Shown: one piece after another, positions 39,970 to 48,903 of the stretch
How positions within the stretch are numbered: position 1 is the first letter of the stretch
Layout: every line of letters starts with the position of its first letter
NCBI GenBank assembly: GCA_003712165.1
Contig: RHLH01000001.1
Span: forward strand, 2,887,575-2,951,574
DNA: 64,000 bases
Reading direction: 5' to 3'
From: Phycisphaera sp.
GTDB lineage: Bacteria > Planctomycetota > Phycisphaerae > Phycisphaerales > UBA1924
Program-made: the position numbers and the translations under genes
Notes under the pieces: generated by a model
What the model saw: the letters and a program-made list of their open reading frames with translations, nothing else
What the model was told of the DNA's origin: nothing
Database searches by the model: none

Positions 39970-41664
39970 CTACCAAAGCCGACCGCTTTCAAGCGCTCGG
40001 ACTTCTTCACTCTCACTGTCGTATGGCTCCCAGCGGACCTTTGAAGCGCCAAGGACCATTCCAGTGGACTCCGCGAGATTGAGCTGAGCGATCTGGTAAT
40101 CGACGACGGCGCGGATCTCGTCGGAGCGAGCGCTCACGAGCCTCGTCGCGGCGTCGAGGACATCGGTCGAGGTTGATCCGCCAAGTTCAAACTGGCGACG
40201 TTCTGCAGAGAGTGTTCGAGTGTTCAGGATCACCGCTTGTCTCGCTGCGAGAATACGTTGCCAGTCGGCACGGATCCGGTCCGCCGCGTCGAATACATCC
40301 TGACGGATCGTCTGCTCCCGGCCCGCTTTGCTTGCGAGTCTCTGGATCCGTGTGAGCACGCTCCGGCGCAGTCTCGATTCCGCCGCCTGATTGCCGATCG
40401 GGACCTCACCGGTGAGCCCGAGCGACCAGTCCTCGAAATTGTTATCAATCGTGGTGTCAAACGAGTCATCGAGGTTGCCCCCGAGTCCGTTGATCGTGTA
40501 CGACGCATCGAAGTTGAGTGTCGGAAGCGTCTGGTTGCGGTTGAAGTCGATTGTGCTCGCGTCGGCCAGCAGCTGGAGCTCGACTTCGAGCAGGTCCATC
40601 CGCGATGCGATGGCGAGTTCCGCCAGTTCATCCGGGTTGAGCTCGTACAGAACGGGGTCGGGAGGACTCGTTGGGAGAATGACAGTTTCGCTATCGACAC
40701 CAAGCCCCTCGATGTTCATGACACGCTTGATGCTGCGCTGCTGAATAAGAACCGCCTGCTCGGCCCGGAGGATCGCGTCAAGGCGGTCGGCGACACCCGA
40801 CTGAGCACGGATGAGCTCGATCTCTGCAACCGAGCCCGCGTCGAGCAGTCGCTGGGCCTGTTCGAGTACCTCCTGGGCGACCTCGAACTCTTCTTGTCGG
40901 AGTGCAAGCTCTTCTCGTGCGGCGTAGAGAAGCCAATACGCCCGCTCGGCTGTTGCCAGCTGCGCGATCAGCGTTGCCTTTGTTCGTGCCTGGCTGATGT
41001 CGTAGTTGATCGACGCAATCCGAAGAGCGTGCGTGGTCGAGCGCCGGCCCGCTCCGCGCAGCAAAGGCTGGCTCAGGCTGAAACGCAGGTCGCTCGTGTA
41101 CGCGGGGTTGAGAGTCGAGAACGAGTTATTGGTCTCGTTCCGTGTCATCGGGAGCGTCACGTTCGCCGTGCCGCCTGTCAGCAGCGGGATGCGAACGCCG
41201 GGCGTGACGAGTTGCTGTTCGGCCTGAGCATCATTCAGCGATGAACTTGTGGGCGTGTCGGTCTGCACCATCAAAGCCCTGAGCGTAAACGCGGAATTGA
41301 ACGCGGCTTCTTCTTCGCTGACTGACTGCTCCTGGATCGCGGGGTCCACGAGCGCAACCTGAAGATCGAGGTTGTTGGCGAGCGTCGCTGCCCGTGCTTC
41401 CTCGATCGACAGCTCGAGCTCGGCGAGCCCATCGAACTGCGACGGCGGCTTCGCGAGATTCATCTCGCCCGTCTCGAGGTCGGGCTGCTCTGCTGAGACA
41501 AAGCTATCGATATCGAGCGTGCCCACGTCGCGGACACGCTGAACGGGCAGGCGCTGGCCGTAGTCATCGTCCATCGGCGCGAACGGGTTCCCGATGCAGC
41601 CGGTCATCGAGAGACACGCGCCGGCGAGGGTGAGTTGTCGGATAGATGGCTTGGTCGCGTGCAT
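39970..41664 (-). CDS. TolC-family outer-membrane efflux lipoprotein
   Basis: 564 residues. Signal with lipobox SMTGC at about Cys22. The two TolC/OEP repeats of long coiled coils and beta segments are recognisable: ELSIEEARAATLANNLDLQV, RFSLSQPLLRGAGRR, LEQAQRLLDAGSVAEIELIR and the second repeat EQTIRQDVFDAADRIRADWQ. It is the outer-membrane exit duct of the tripartite efflux pump encoded directly upstream. GGGGGGA precedes the ATG. Last gene of the four-gene operon. Confidence 0.9.
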   Translation of the reverse strand: MHATKPSIRQLTLAGACLSMTGCIGNPFAPMDDDYGQRLPVQRVRDVGTLDIDSFVSAEQPDLETGEMNLAKPPSQFDGLAELELSIEEARAATLANNLDLQVALVDPAIQEQSVSEEEAAFNSAFTLRALMVQTDTPTSSSLNDAQAEQQLVTPGVRIPLLTGGTANVTLPMTRNETNNSFSTLNPAYTSDLRFSLSQPLLRGAGRRSTTHALRIASINYDISQARTKATLIAQLATAERAYWLLYAAREELALRQEEFEVAQEVLEQAQRLLDAGSVAEIELIRAQSGVADRLDAILRAEQAVLIQQRSIKRVMNIEGLGVDSETVILPTSPPDPVLYELNPDELAELAIASRMDLLEVELQLLADASTIDFNRNQTLPTLNFDASYTINGLGGNLDDSFDTTIDNNFEDWSLGLTGEVPIGNQAAESRLRRSVLTRIQRLASKAGREQTIRQDVFDAADRIRADWQRILAARQAVILNTRTLSAERRQFELGGSTSTDVLDAATRLVSARSDEIRAVVDYQIAQLNLAESTGMVLGASKVRWEPYDSESEEVRALESGRLW

Positions 41665-41694
41665 TGATCCCCCCAGAGGCGAACGTAAGAACGT

Positions 41695-42957
41695 TTACTC
41701 GTGACGTAGCGCGTCGATCGGATTCAGAAGTGAGGCGCGGATCGCCGGGAACATACCGAACCCGATACCCGCGGCAGCGCTCAGCCCGGCGCTCAGGGCA
41801 ATCGCCCAGCCCGGAGCCGCGGCTCCCTCGAGCATCTCGAAGGGCATGTTGCGGACTCCCAGGAGCCCAAGCTGCCCCACCGCGATCCCGACCGCGGCGC
41901 CGGCGAGGCAGAGTACGACCGCCTCGACAAGGAACTGCATCAGGATGACCAGCGGGTGTGCGCCCATCGCCTTGCGGAGCCCGATCTCGCGCGTGCGCTC
42001 GCTCACGGATACGAGCATGATGTTCATGATCCCGATGCCGCCCACAACAAGACTCACGAGTACGACGACGCCCGTGATCATGGTCATGACAAGCGCGATT
42101 TTGTTGAAGTCGTCGATGATGTTCTGCATCACTTGGACATCGAACGTGTCGTCCTCATCGGGCTCGATACTCCGCATCTTGCGCAGAACAAACGTGATCT
42201 CTGCGACGACGTTGTCGGCGTCATCGGGGTTCTTCATCTCGCCCTGCGCGAAGTTGATCCATCCGTTCGGGTTGAGGTTCATCGCCGTCGTGATCGGGAT
42301 GTACATCTCGGTCTGCGTATCGCCCCCGCCGAACATGGCTGCTCGCTCGATCGTCTCAACGATGCCGACGATCTTGAACCGCCTGCCCGAGAGCAGGATG
42401 AACTCACCCACCGCGTCGCGGGGGAGGTTGAGCTCCTCGATGGCTTTCTCATTGATGACGCACACGTTCCGGGCCTGCTCGAGGTCGACGGACCCGAAGC
42501 GCCGACCCGCGATGATCTCGCGGTTCTCGATGTCGTGCCAGCTGGGCTCGATGCCGACCGTGCTGATCGCTTCGAGCAGGATCTCTTCGTACTGCACGCT
42601 GTAGGTGCCGTAATACATCGCGCAGAGCATGTCGAGGCTGTCCACGTGCTCACGGATTGCTTCGATTTCGTCTTCCTGGAGCTGGACCTCGCGCCAGTTG
42701 AGCTTTCCTCGCCAGCTGGGCGGGAGCGTGCCGTCCATAAAGACGCGCTTGGCGCCGAACTGCTCGAACTCGGCGAGCACGCCCCGCTGCATACCCGAGA
42801 GTGCCCCCATGATGAGGATGATCGACGCGACCGCGACGACGATGCCGAGCGTCGTGAGCACGGTGCGGATTTTGTTGTTGAATATCTGCGCCAGCGCGAG
42901 AAGCACGGTCTGGCTCAGCACCCGCAGCAGCATCAGGATCGGTGCGAAGATGATCAT
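41695..42957 (-). CDS. MacB-type ABC transporter permease (FtsX domain)
   Basis: 420 residues. N-terminal helix (NKIRTVLTTLGIVVAVASII) followed by a large periplasmic MacB domain (~210 residues) and three C-terminal helices of the FtsX type. The conserved cytoplasmic loop VSERTREIGLRKAMGAHPLV and the C-terminal end PAIRASLLNPIDALRHE are diagnostic. It couples ATP hydrolysis by the partner to mechanical opening of the periplasmic pump. Overlaps the ATPase gene by four bases. The operon order is adaptor, ATPase, permease, TolC. Confidence 0.92.
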   Translation of the reverse strand: MIIFAPILMLLRVLSQTVLLALAQIFNNKIRTVLTTLGIVVAVASIILIMGALSGMQRGVLAEFEQFGAKRVFMDGTLPPSWRGKLNWREVQLQEDEIEAIREHVDSLDMLCAMYYGTYSVQYEEILLEAISTVGIEPSWHDIENREIIAGRRFGSVDLEQARNVCVINEKAIEELNLPRDAVGEFILLSGRRFKIVGIVETIERAAMFGGGDTQTEMYIPITTAMNLNPNGWINFAQGEMKNPDDADNVVAEITFVLRKMRSIEPDEDDTFDVQVMQNIIDDFNKIALVMTMITGVVVLVSLVVGGIGIMNIMLVSVSERTREIGLRKAMGAHPLVILMQFLVEAVVLCLAGAAVGIAVGQLGLLGVRNMPFEMLEGAAAPGWAIALSAGLSAAAGIGFGMFPAIRASLLNPIDALRHE

Positions 42958-43724
42958 GCCGGTGCCGCCTCCGCGAGCCTGACAGCGGTCGCCGCCTTAG
43001 CTCTCAGGAATTCCTGATGAACCGGATCGTCCTCGGTCGGGTAATCGCTGACGACCTTGCCGTCGCGGAGCCTGACGATCCGCTTGGCATGCCCTGCAAC
43101 TTCTTCTTCGTGCGTCACGATCACGATCGTCTGGCCCGAGTCATGAAGCCCCTGGAAGAGCGCGATGATCTCGTCCGTCGTCGTCGAGTCGAGGTTGCCT
43201 GTCGGCTCGTCGGCGAGCAAAATGCTCGGGTCGTTCACGAGTGCTCGCGCAACCGCGACGCGCTGCCGCTGACCGCCGGAGAGCTGGTTCGGCCTGTGGT
43301 GCATGCGATCGCCAAGCCCAACGCGCTGGAGCGCGACCTTTGCACGTTTCTTGGCGCCGAGCCAGTTGGCCCGCGAGTAGATCATGGGCAGCGTGACGTT
43401 CTTGAGTGCCGTCTGCTTGGCGAGCAGCTCGAAGCTCTGGAACACAAACCCGATCTGCTCGTTGCGGACCTTGGCGAGCGCGGCACTGCTCATCTTGTGC
43501 ACCGGTATGCCGCTCAGGGAGTACTCGCCCCCGGTCGGCTTGTCGAGGCAGCCCAGAATGTTCATGAGCGTGCTCTTGCCCGAGCCTGATGTGCCCATGA
43601 TGGCGACGTACTCGTTCTCCTCGATGTCGAGCGAGACGCCGTCGAGCGCACGGACCTCGAGCGCTTTGCCCTTCTCGGTGCCAAGCTTGTACACCTTCTC
43701 AAGATTTCGGATCGAGATAGTCAC
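42954..43724 (-). CDS. MacB-type ABC transporter ATPase
   Basis: 256 residues from a GTG overlapping the upstream stop (GTGA). Walker A MGTSGSGKSTLMN, Q-loop IGFVFQSFEL, signature LSGGQRQRVAVAR, Walker B ILLADEPTGNLDS and switch His VTHEEEV are all present. Typical LolD/MacB-type ATPase. It pairs with the separate FtsX permease gene rather than being fused, as it is in E. coli MacB. Confidence 0.94.
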   Translation of the reverse strand: MTISIRNLEKVYKLGTEKGKALEVRALDGVSLDIEENEYVAIMGTSGSGKSTLMNILGCLDKPTGGEYSLSGIPVHKMSSAALAKVRNEQIGFVFQSFELLAKQTALKNVTLPMIYSRANWLGAKKRAKVALQRVGLGDRMHHRPNQLSGGQRQRVAVARALVNDPSILLADEPTGNLDSTTTDEIIALFQGLHDSGQTIVIVTHEEEVAGHAKRIVRLRDGKVVSDYPTEDDPVHQEFLRAKAATAVRLAEAAPA

Positions 43725-45052
43725 CCAGCGTCCGCCCCGCTGTCGGCGACCTCGCCCGATGTTTCAGGCTCGCCCGCGCCGTCGCTCTCTTTGCTCTCAG
43801 CGTTGGCGAGATCGCGATCGATCACGCTCGTGTCGTGGCTGAGGTCGCGGAGCACGCTGTAGGGACCGGCGATCACCCTGTCGCCCTCGTCGAGCCCACC
43901 CAAGATAACAGTGTCCGTCAGGTCGCTCGACCCGATCGTGACCGGCTTGGCGACGGCTTTCCCGTCCGCATACACAAACACCACTCGCATGAACGTCTTG
44001 GTCTCGTCGACATTCGGGTTGCCGACCGAGACTTCTTCGGGCATGTCCTCGATGCGCCTGTCGAGCACAGCCTGGCTGGGCACCTTGAGCACATCCTCAA
44101 GAGTTTGCACGCTGATGTCGACGTTGGCGGTCATGCCGTTGTACAGGCGCTCGTTCTCAACCGCATCGAGCAGCACCTCGGCCTCGACGTAGCCCGACCC
44201 ATCGGTCCACACCTCGCGGTGCAGCTTCATGAACTGCACCTCGCCCGGGAACTCCTTGTCGTTATACGCGTTGAGGTACGCGATCGCGTCCTGCCCCTCG
44301 CGGACGAGCGCGACGTTGCTCTCGTCAACACGAGTGCGAACAAGGATGCGCGAGAGGTCCGCGATCTCCATGATGATCGAGCCCGGGTTGTTGAGCGTGC
44401 CGATGACAACGAGCTCGCCGACCTCGGCGTTGAGCTTGGTCAGCACGCCGTCGATCGGGCTCGTGATGACCGTGTTGTCCTTGTCCTTCTCAGCCTGGCG
44501 GATCTGCGCCTCGGCGATCGCGATCGAGTGGCGGATCTGCTCGAGGTTGCTCTCGGCTCTCTTGTACCTCGCCTCGGCCGCCTCGACCGTTGCCAGCGCG
44601 ACGTCCTGTGTCTCGTACAGACCGCGCTGTCGGGTCATCTCGGCCCTCGCCTCCGCGAGATCAGCCTCGGCACCAACGAGCCTCGCCTCTTCGGACAGCT
44701 TCCGGGCCTCGGCTGCATCGAGAGCCGCGACCAGATCCCGGTCGTCCAGACGAACGATCACATCGCCCTCGCGGACGGCATCGCCCTCCTCGAAGGGGAG
44801 CGAGACGATCCTCGCGGACACCTGAGCGCTGATCTCGACTTTCCGTTCGGGCTCGATCGTGCCCGGGGCGTTGATCGTCCGGGTCAGATCCCCGCGGGCA
44901 AGCTCGATGACGCGGACCTTGGTCCCCTCATCCTCGCCCTTGTTCATCATCTGCTGGCCGAACTCGCTCTGGGCCAGCATGGGCACCGCGATCAAACCCG
45001 CGACGATCAGCAGAACAAAGCCGGTCAGAACGGCCACGATCACCTTTTTCAT
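43721..45052 (-). CDS. Periplasmic adaptor, MacA/HlyD family
   Basis: 443 residues. An N-terminal signal anchor (VIVAVLTGFVLLIVAGLIAV) precedes barrel-lipoyl domains: DLTRTINAPGTIEPERKVEI and VITSPIDGVLTKLNAEVGEL, split by a ~100-residue coiled-coil hairpin (EARLVGAEADLAEARAEMTR). A membrane-proximal domain follows, with an acidic low-complexity C-terminus. It should bridge the MacB-type pump and TolC. First gene of the operon. The substrate is not deducible; related MacAB systems export macrolides, peptides or lipids. Confidence 0.9.
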   Translation of the reverse strand: MKKVIVAVLTGFVLLIVAGLIAVPMLAQSEFGQQMMNKGEDEGTKVRVIELARGDLTRTINAPGTIEPERKVEISAQVSARIVSLPFEEGDAVREGDVIVRLDDRDLVAALDAAEARKLSEEARLVGAEADLAEARAEMTRQRGLYETQDVALATVEAAEARYKRAESNLEQIRHSIAIAEAQIRQAEKDKDNTVITSPIDGVLTKLNAEVGELVVIGTLNNPGSIIMEIADLSRILVRTRVDESNVALVREGQDAIAYLNAYNDKEFPGEVQFMKLHREVWTDGSGYVEAEVLLDAVENERLYNGMTANVDISVQTLEDVLKVPSQAVLDRRIEDMPEEVSVGNPNVDETKTFMRVVFVYADGKAVAKPVTIGSSDLTDTVILGGLDEGDRVIAGPYSVLRDLSHDTSVIDRDLANAESKESDGAGEPETSGEVADSGADAG

Positions 45053-45124
45053 ACCAATTGCCCCCTGCCGATCCGGATAGAGCCTTCGTCAGGCCGACTC
45101 TTTCGGATTGTGACATAGGGATTT

Positions 45125-46912
45125 TCAGCCCAGCCCCAACCCGGTTGCAACAAACTCTACAACGTCATCGAACGGGATTCGTTTCTGCTCGGCCGTATCG
45201 CGGTCTCGGACGGTGACCGTCCCGTCGGTCAGCGTGTCGCCGTCGATAGTAAAGCAGAACGGGCAGCCCGCCTCGTCCATCCGGGCGTACCGCTTGCCGA
45301 TCGACTGCTTCGGGTCCGTCTCGATCTTGCCCAGGTGCCCAAACCGCTTGACAAGCAGCCGGTGAAGCTCGGCGGCCTTCTCGGGCATGCCGTCCTTATT
45401 CACCAGCGGGAAGACCGCCGCCTTGATGGGCGCAACCCTCGGGTGGAACTTCATATACACCTTGCTCGGGCGCTCGGGGTCGGGGGTGTACGCCTCGCAC
45501 AGGATCGCCAGCACGCCCCGGTCGAGACCGGCCGATGGCTCGATGACATCGGGCAGGTACCGCTCGCCCTTGGGCTGGCCGTTCTTGGCCAGCTCGCCCC
45601 GGGTCGTATCGAGATACTCGAGCTTGGTGTTGCTCTCGGGATGGTTCTGGTGCGCCGAGAGGTCGTAGTTGGATCGGTGCGCGATGCCCTCGAGCTCGCC
45701 GAAGCCCGGGGCGGTGAAGGGGAAGCGGTACTCGATGTCGCTCGTGCCCGCGCCCTCTTTGGCATAGTGAGCCAGCTCGTCCTTGTCGTGCTCTCGCAGG
45801 ATCAGGTTCTCGCCCGCCAGCCCGATCTCCTGCCACCACTGCATCCGCCAGTCGCGCCAGAAGGCGTACCAGTCGTTGGCTTCCTCCGGGTGGCAGAAGA
45901 ACTCGATCTCCATCTGCTCGAACTCACGGCTGCGGAACGTGAAGTTCCGGGGCGTGACTTCGTTTCGGAAGGCTTTGCCCGTCTGCGCAATCCCGAACGG
46001 CACCGACACGCGCGTCGTGTCCACGACGTTCTTGAAGTTGATGAAGATGCCCTGCGCCGTCTCGGGACGGAGGTAGGCGATGTCGTCCTCGGTCGCGGTG
46101 GCCCCGAGGTATGTCTTGAACATCAGGTTGAAGTCTCGGGGCAAAGTCAGTGTATTTCGACGACCACTAAACGGTGATGGAACTTCATCAGGTGGATAAA
46201 AATCATCAATCGCTACTTGACCGATCTTAATAGGAAGTACCAAGACAGCTTGCTGCTGATTATTCGACAGAGAAAATAACAACGCACTAGTTTCAGGATA
46301 ATCAGTATTTGGTCCTGACCATAGAGTGGCTTTCTTTACTCGGAGATTCAGTTCACAATCAAGTACAACCTGTTTTGGATCCTGTGTGATATGGCCAATT
46401 GCCTCGGCAACCGATCCAGCAATCACTGTCGAAATAATTTTGCCCGCGTACGCAGGGTTCTCGAGCGCAAGTTGATTCCACTCGACGGAATCGGGCACTG
46501 CACCACCAACCGTAAACTCGCTACCATCAATAACGTACAACCCAAACAAATGATCCGCTCGGAACCGCTGTTTCGTCTCTTTGTCGTCCACCATCGGATC
46601 GTTGAACCCGCCCACGTGCCCCGACGCCTCCCAGACCTTCGGGTTCTGGATGATGCACGTGTCGACCGGCACGATGCTGACCGGGCCGCCCTTTGGGCCC
46701 AGCTTGCCCTGACAGGGGTTCATGACGATGTCCTGCCACCACGCATCTCTCAAGTTCTTTTTGAGCTGGGCGCCCAGCGGCCCGTAGTCCCAGAAGCCGT
46801 TGACCCCGCCGTAGATCTCGGAGGCCTGGTAGATGAAGCCCCTGCGCTTGCAGAGAGACATGATGTCGTCCATGGACTTGGTCTGGGGCTGCTGATCCGT
46901 CGCGTCTGACAT
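45125..46912 (-). CDS. glyQS: Glycyl-tRNA synthetase (dimeric alpha2 type) with unusual insertion
   Basis: 595 residues from the ATG at 46912 (GAGGAG upstream). Class II core: CKRRGFIYQASEIYGGVNGF, WDYGPLGAQLKKNL (motif 1 region), motif 2 FRNEVTPRNFTFRSREFEQM, and motif 3 region EPSAGLDRGVLAIL. The anticodon-binding domain is at the end (VAPIKAAVFPLVN). Residues about 123-256 differ from the usual bacterial enzyme: after RFRADHL there is no short Zn-knuckle segment but a ~130-residue insertion, and the DNA is markedly less GC-rich (about 42% in 46201-46260, by hand count, versus 65% in 45781-45840). Catalytic motifs are intact, so it is probably the housekeeping enzyme. Confidence 0.93.
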   Translation of the reverse strand: MSDATDQQPQTKSMDDIMSLCKRRGFIYQASEIYGGVNGFWDYGPLGAQLKKNLRDAWWQDIVMNPCQGKLGPKGGPVSIVPVDTCIIQNPKVWEASGHVGGFNDPMVDDKETKQRFRADHLFGLYVIDGSEFTVGGAVPDSVEWNQLALENPAYAGKIISTVIAGSVAEAIGHITQDPKQVVLDCELNLRVKKATLWSGPNTDYPETSALLFSLSNNQQQAVLVLPIKIGQVAIDDFYPPDEVPSPFSGRRNTLTLPRDFNLMFKTYLGATATEDDIAYLRPETAQGIFINFKNVVDTTRVSVPFGIAQTGKAFRNEVTPRNFTFRSREFEQMEIEFFCHPEEANDWYAFWRDWRMQWWQEIGLAGENLILREHDKDELAHYAKEGAGTSDIEYRFPFTAPGFGELEGIAHRSNYDLSAHQNHPESNTKLEYLDTTRGELAKNGQPKGERYLPDVIEPSAGLDRGVLAILCEAYTPDPERPSKVYMKFHPRVAPIKAAVFPLVNKDGMPEKAAELHRLLVKRFGHLGKIETDPKQSIGKRYARMDEAGCPFCFTIDGDTLTDGTVTVRDRDTAEQKRIPFDDVVEFVATGLGLG

Positions 46913-46945
46913 GAGAACTCCTCGGTTAGACGCGATGGTAGAACA

Positions 46946-46995
46946 CGGCCGGCCTGGACGCACTCTGTCATCGGTGGCGTCCTTAGGGCCGGCCG
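46946..46995 (-). terminator. Strong GC hairpin between the PEP-CTERM-like gene and glyQS
   Basis: Arms CGGCCGGCC (46946-46954) + GGACGC (46956-46961) and GCGTCC (46977-46982) + GGCCGGCCG (46987-46995) give about 15 bp of stem. It lies 40 bp after the stop of the 47036-47692 gene. The T-run is poor. The left arm recurs at 47921-47936 with one mismatch. Confidence 0.45.
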
Positions 46996-47035
46996 CGGAT
47001 CGTTCCCCGCCCCTGTAGGGCGAGATGAGGGGGGC

Positions 47036-47692
47036 TCAGGCGTCCACGCGTTTGCGGCGGAAGCCAGCGATCACGAGGAGGAGAACGCTCGCGCTCGCGG
47101 GAGCGGGGATCATGCGGACGATGCTCGCCGAGGAGATATCCACCGGCGTGAAGGACGCGTCTGCCATCCCGATCGAGAAGAACGCGTCCGGGGCAAGGCC
47201 CGCGGGATGAAAGTAATCCTGCACGATGAAGTGCCAGATCTCGCCCGGCTCGAAGACGCCGTCGGGCGTCAGGCTCTCGAAGATGAGCGGGCGGTTGGAA
47301 CCAACAAAGTCGATCCGGAACGCGAGGCCGTGCAGGTCGGGAAACACGCCCGCGTCACCAATCCCGTCCACGTTCGTAAAGACCGTGTCCGGATCACCGA
47401 CGTAGTACAGGTCCTCGAGAAACCGATCGGTCAGGTTCACGATCTCGACGAGGCTGTTCGGGAGTTGAGGGTTGTCTGTCGCGATGCACGCGGGCTCGTT
47501 GATAAACGTCGAGGCATGGCCGATCGCCTCGTCGGGCCTGAAGACAGCGGGATCGCCGAACTCCTCCACCGCGATCTGCGGCCCGTGGTTGTCACACGTC
47601 GGGACGTCGAAGTAGATCCCCTCGATTGGCTCGGCGCACACACCGCCGACCGCCATGAGCGCGCAGGACAACCCTGCACATGTGCGTTTCAT
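47036..47692 (-). CDS. Secreted PEP-CTERM-like protein, second tandem pair, member A
   Basis: 218 residues from the ATG at 47692, with AAAGGAG nine bases upstream. Signal peptide (MKRTCAGLSCALMAVGGVCA), then a compact domain beginning EPIEGIYFDVPTCDNHGPQI, and the tail PAPASASVLLLVIAGFRRKR. It shares many blocks with 48057-48716 (FLEDLYYV, LIFESLT/MT, GEIWHFIVQDY, GLAPDAFFS), so the two are tandem paralogues. Two Cys residues per copy could form a disulphide. Probably exported; ligand unknown. Confidence 0.82.
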   Translation of the reverse strand: MKRTCAGLSCALMAVGGVCAEPIEGIYFDVPTCDNHGPQIAVEEFGDPAVFRPDEAIGHASTFINEPACIATDNPQLPNSLVEIVNLTDRFLEDLYYVGDPDTVFTNVDGIGDAGVFPDLHGLAFRIDFVGSNRPLIFESLTPDGVFEPGEIWHFIVQDYFHPAGLAPDAFFSIGMADASFTPVDISSASIVRMIPAPASASVLLLVIAGFRRKRVDA

Positions 47693-48056
47693 GTCTGTCT
47701 CCTTTCGGTGCTCTGTCCCCGGCCCACGCCCGGGCGACTTGCCGCGGAGTCGCGGGCCATCTTGCAGTGTCACCTCTTAGGCGTACAACGCAAGAGCTAT
47801 TCAGGAGATTGAAGTCCGCGTGTAGGGAAACACTCACTTTTGTTCGATCTTGGTGACCCAGACAGGGCATACGAGCGCCCGGTTTCTGCGACCAGTTTGC
47901 GAACTTCCAGCGCAAAGACGCGGCCGGCCCGGACGCGCTGAGGAGAGAGGGAAGCGCACCCGGGCCGGTCGTCGTGGAGAGAGGAGAGCGAGAGATCTGT
48001 CTTTCGAATCCCGGCCGGCGGGTTTCCCCGCGGGCCGGAGCGTGTATGGGTAAGAG
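47693..48056. other. 364-bp intergenic region with structured GC-rich elements
   Basis: No protein-coding frame with a start signal is evident. It holds two hairpins: arms CCGGCCCGG + GCGCT (47924-47939) with AGCGC + CCGGGCCGG (47953-47968), and CCGGCCGGCGGG with CCCGCGGGCCGG around TTTC (48011-48038). The second sits just after the 48057-48716 stop and could terminate it. The left arm of the first repeats the one at 46946 with 15 of 16 bases identical. The remainder upstream of 47692 should hold that gene's promoter; none was convincing. Confidence 0.6.
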
Positions 48057-48716
48057 TCAGCGGCGGCGACGCATGAGTGCGAGGCCAGAGAGTGCGATCA
48101 GCGAGGAGGCCGGGGCCGGGATCTCGGTCCGCACGATGCTGGCGGAGGAGTCGAAGGCGCCGAAGTTGGGCGAGTCGCCCGCGAGGCCCACGCTGAAGAA
48201 TGCGTCAGGGGCGAGGCCGGCGGCGTTGCCGTAGTCCTGCACGATGAACTGCCAGGTCTCACCGGGTTCGAGGATGCCGTCGAAGGTCATGCTCTCGAAG
48301 ATGAGGTTCTGGTTCGCGCCAAGCTCATCGATCCGGAAAGCCGGGGTGCGGACGGTCGGTGACCCTGCGCCGAATGCGCCGCCGTCGATGTTGCTGAAGG
48401 TCGTGCCCTCGTCGGCGACGTAGTAGAGATCTTCAAGGAAGCGGCCGGTGAGGTTGGTGATGACGACGAGTGCGTTGGGGATGGTCGGGTCGTCGGTCAT
48501 CGTGCAGGCCGAGAGATTGGTGAAGGTCGAGGCGTGGTCGAAGGTCTCGTCCGGTGCGAAGACCGAGGCGTCGCCGAACTCTTCGACGAAAGTCTGCGGA
48601 CCGTGGTCGTCGCAACCGGGCATGTCGAAGTAGCTGCCGTCAACCGGCTCTGCTGCGGCAACGCCAGCAGCGGCAAAGAGTGAAAGGGTCAGTGCGGTGC
48701 GTGCGGTGGTGATCAT
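48057..48716 (-). CDS. Secreted PEP-CTERM-like protein, second tandem pair, member B
   Basis: 219 residues from the ATG at 48716, with CAGGAG upstream. Signal peptide to about AAAE, then EPVDGSYFDMPGCDDHGPQT and the same domain as member A, including GRFLEDLYYVADEGTTFSNI. The tail PAPASSLIALSGLALMRRRR is an almost ideal PEP-CTERM-like sorting signal for this lineage. Two cysteine pairs align with those of A. The pair was made by tandem duplication, like the unrelated pair at 17483-19150. Function unknown. Confidence 0.84.
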   Translation of the reverse strand: MITTARTALTLSLFAAAGVAAAEPVDGSYFDMPGCDDHGPQTFVEEFGDASVFAPDETFDHASTFTNLSACTMTDDPTIPNALVVITNLTGRFLEDLYYVADEGTTFSNIDGGAFGAGSPTVRTPAFRIDELGANQNLIFESMTFDGILEPGETWQFIVQDYGNAAGLAPDAFFSVGLAGDSPNFGAFDSSASIVRTEIPAPASSLIALSGLALMRRRR

Positions 48717-48903
48717 GTCTTGCTCCTGATTCTGTCTGCGGTTATCGCCGGAGCATCTCACTGATGCGTCTGTCCTTGGCGTGTGGTTCTCTGTGTTTGC
48801 CGGTCTGACTTGGCCGGCCACAGATACATTCGCATCGCGCACAGAGACCACGACACGAGAATCTGATTTTCTTTGATTTACCGTATTTCTGGCTTGTAGC
48901 GGG

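Noticed and set aside
46141-46550. GlyRS insertion as an intein or inserted homing endonuclease
   Set aside because: No LAGLIDADG, splice-junction Cys/Asn or HINT motifs are visible and the length (~130 residues) is too small for a usual intein.
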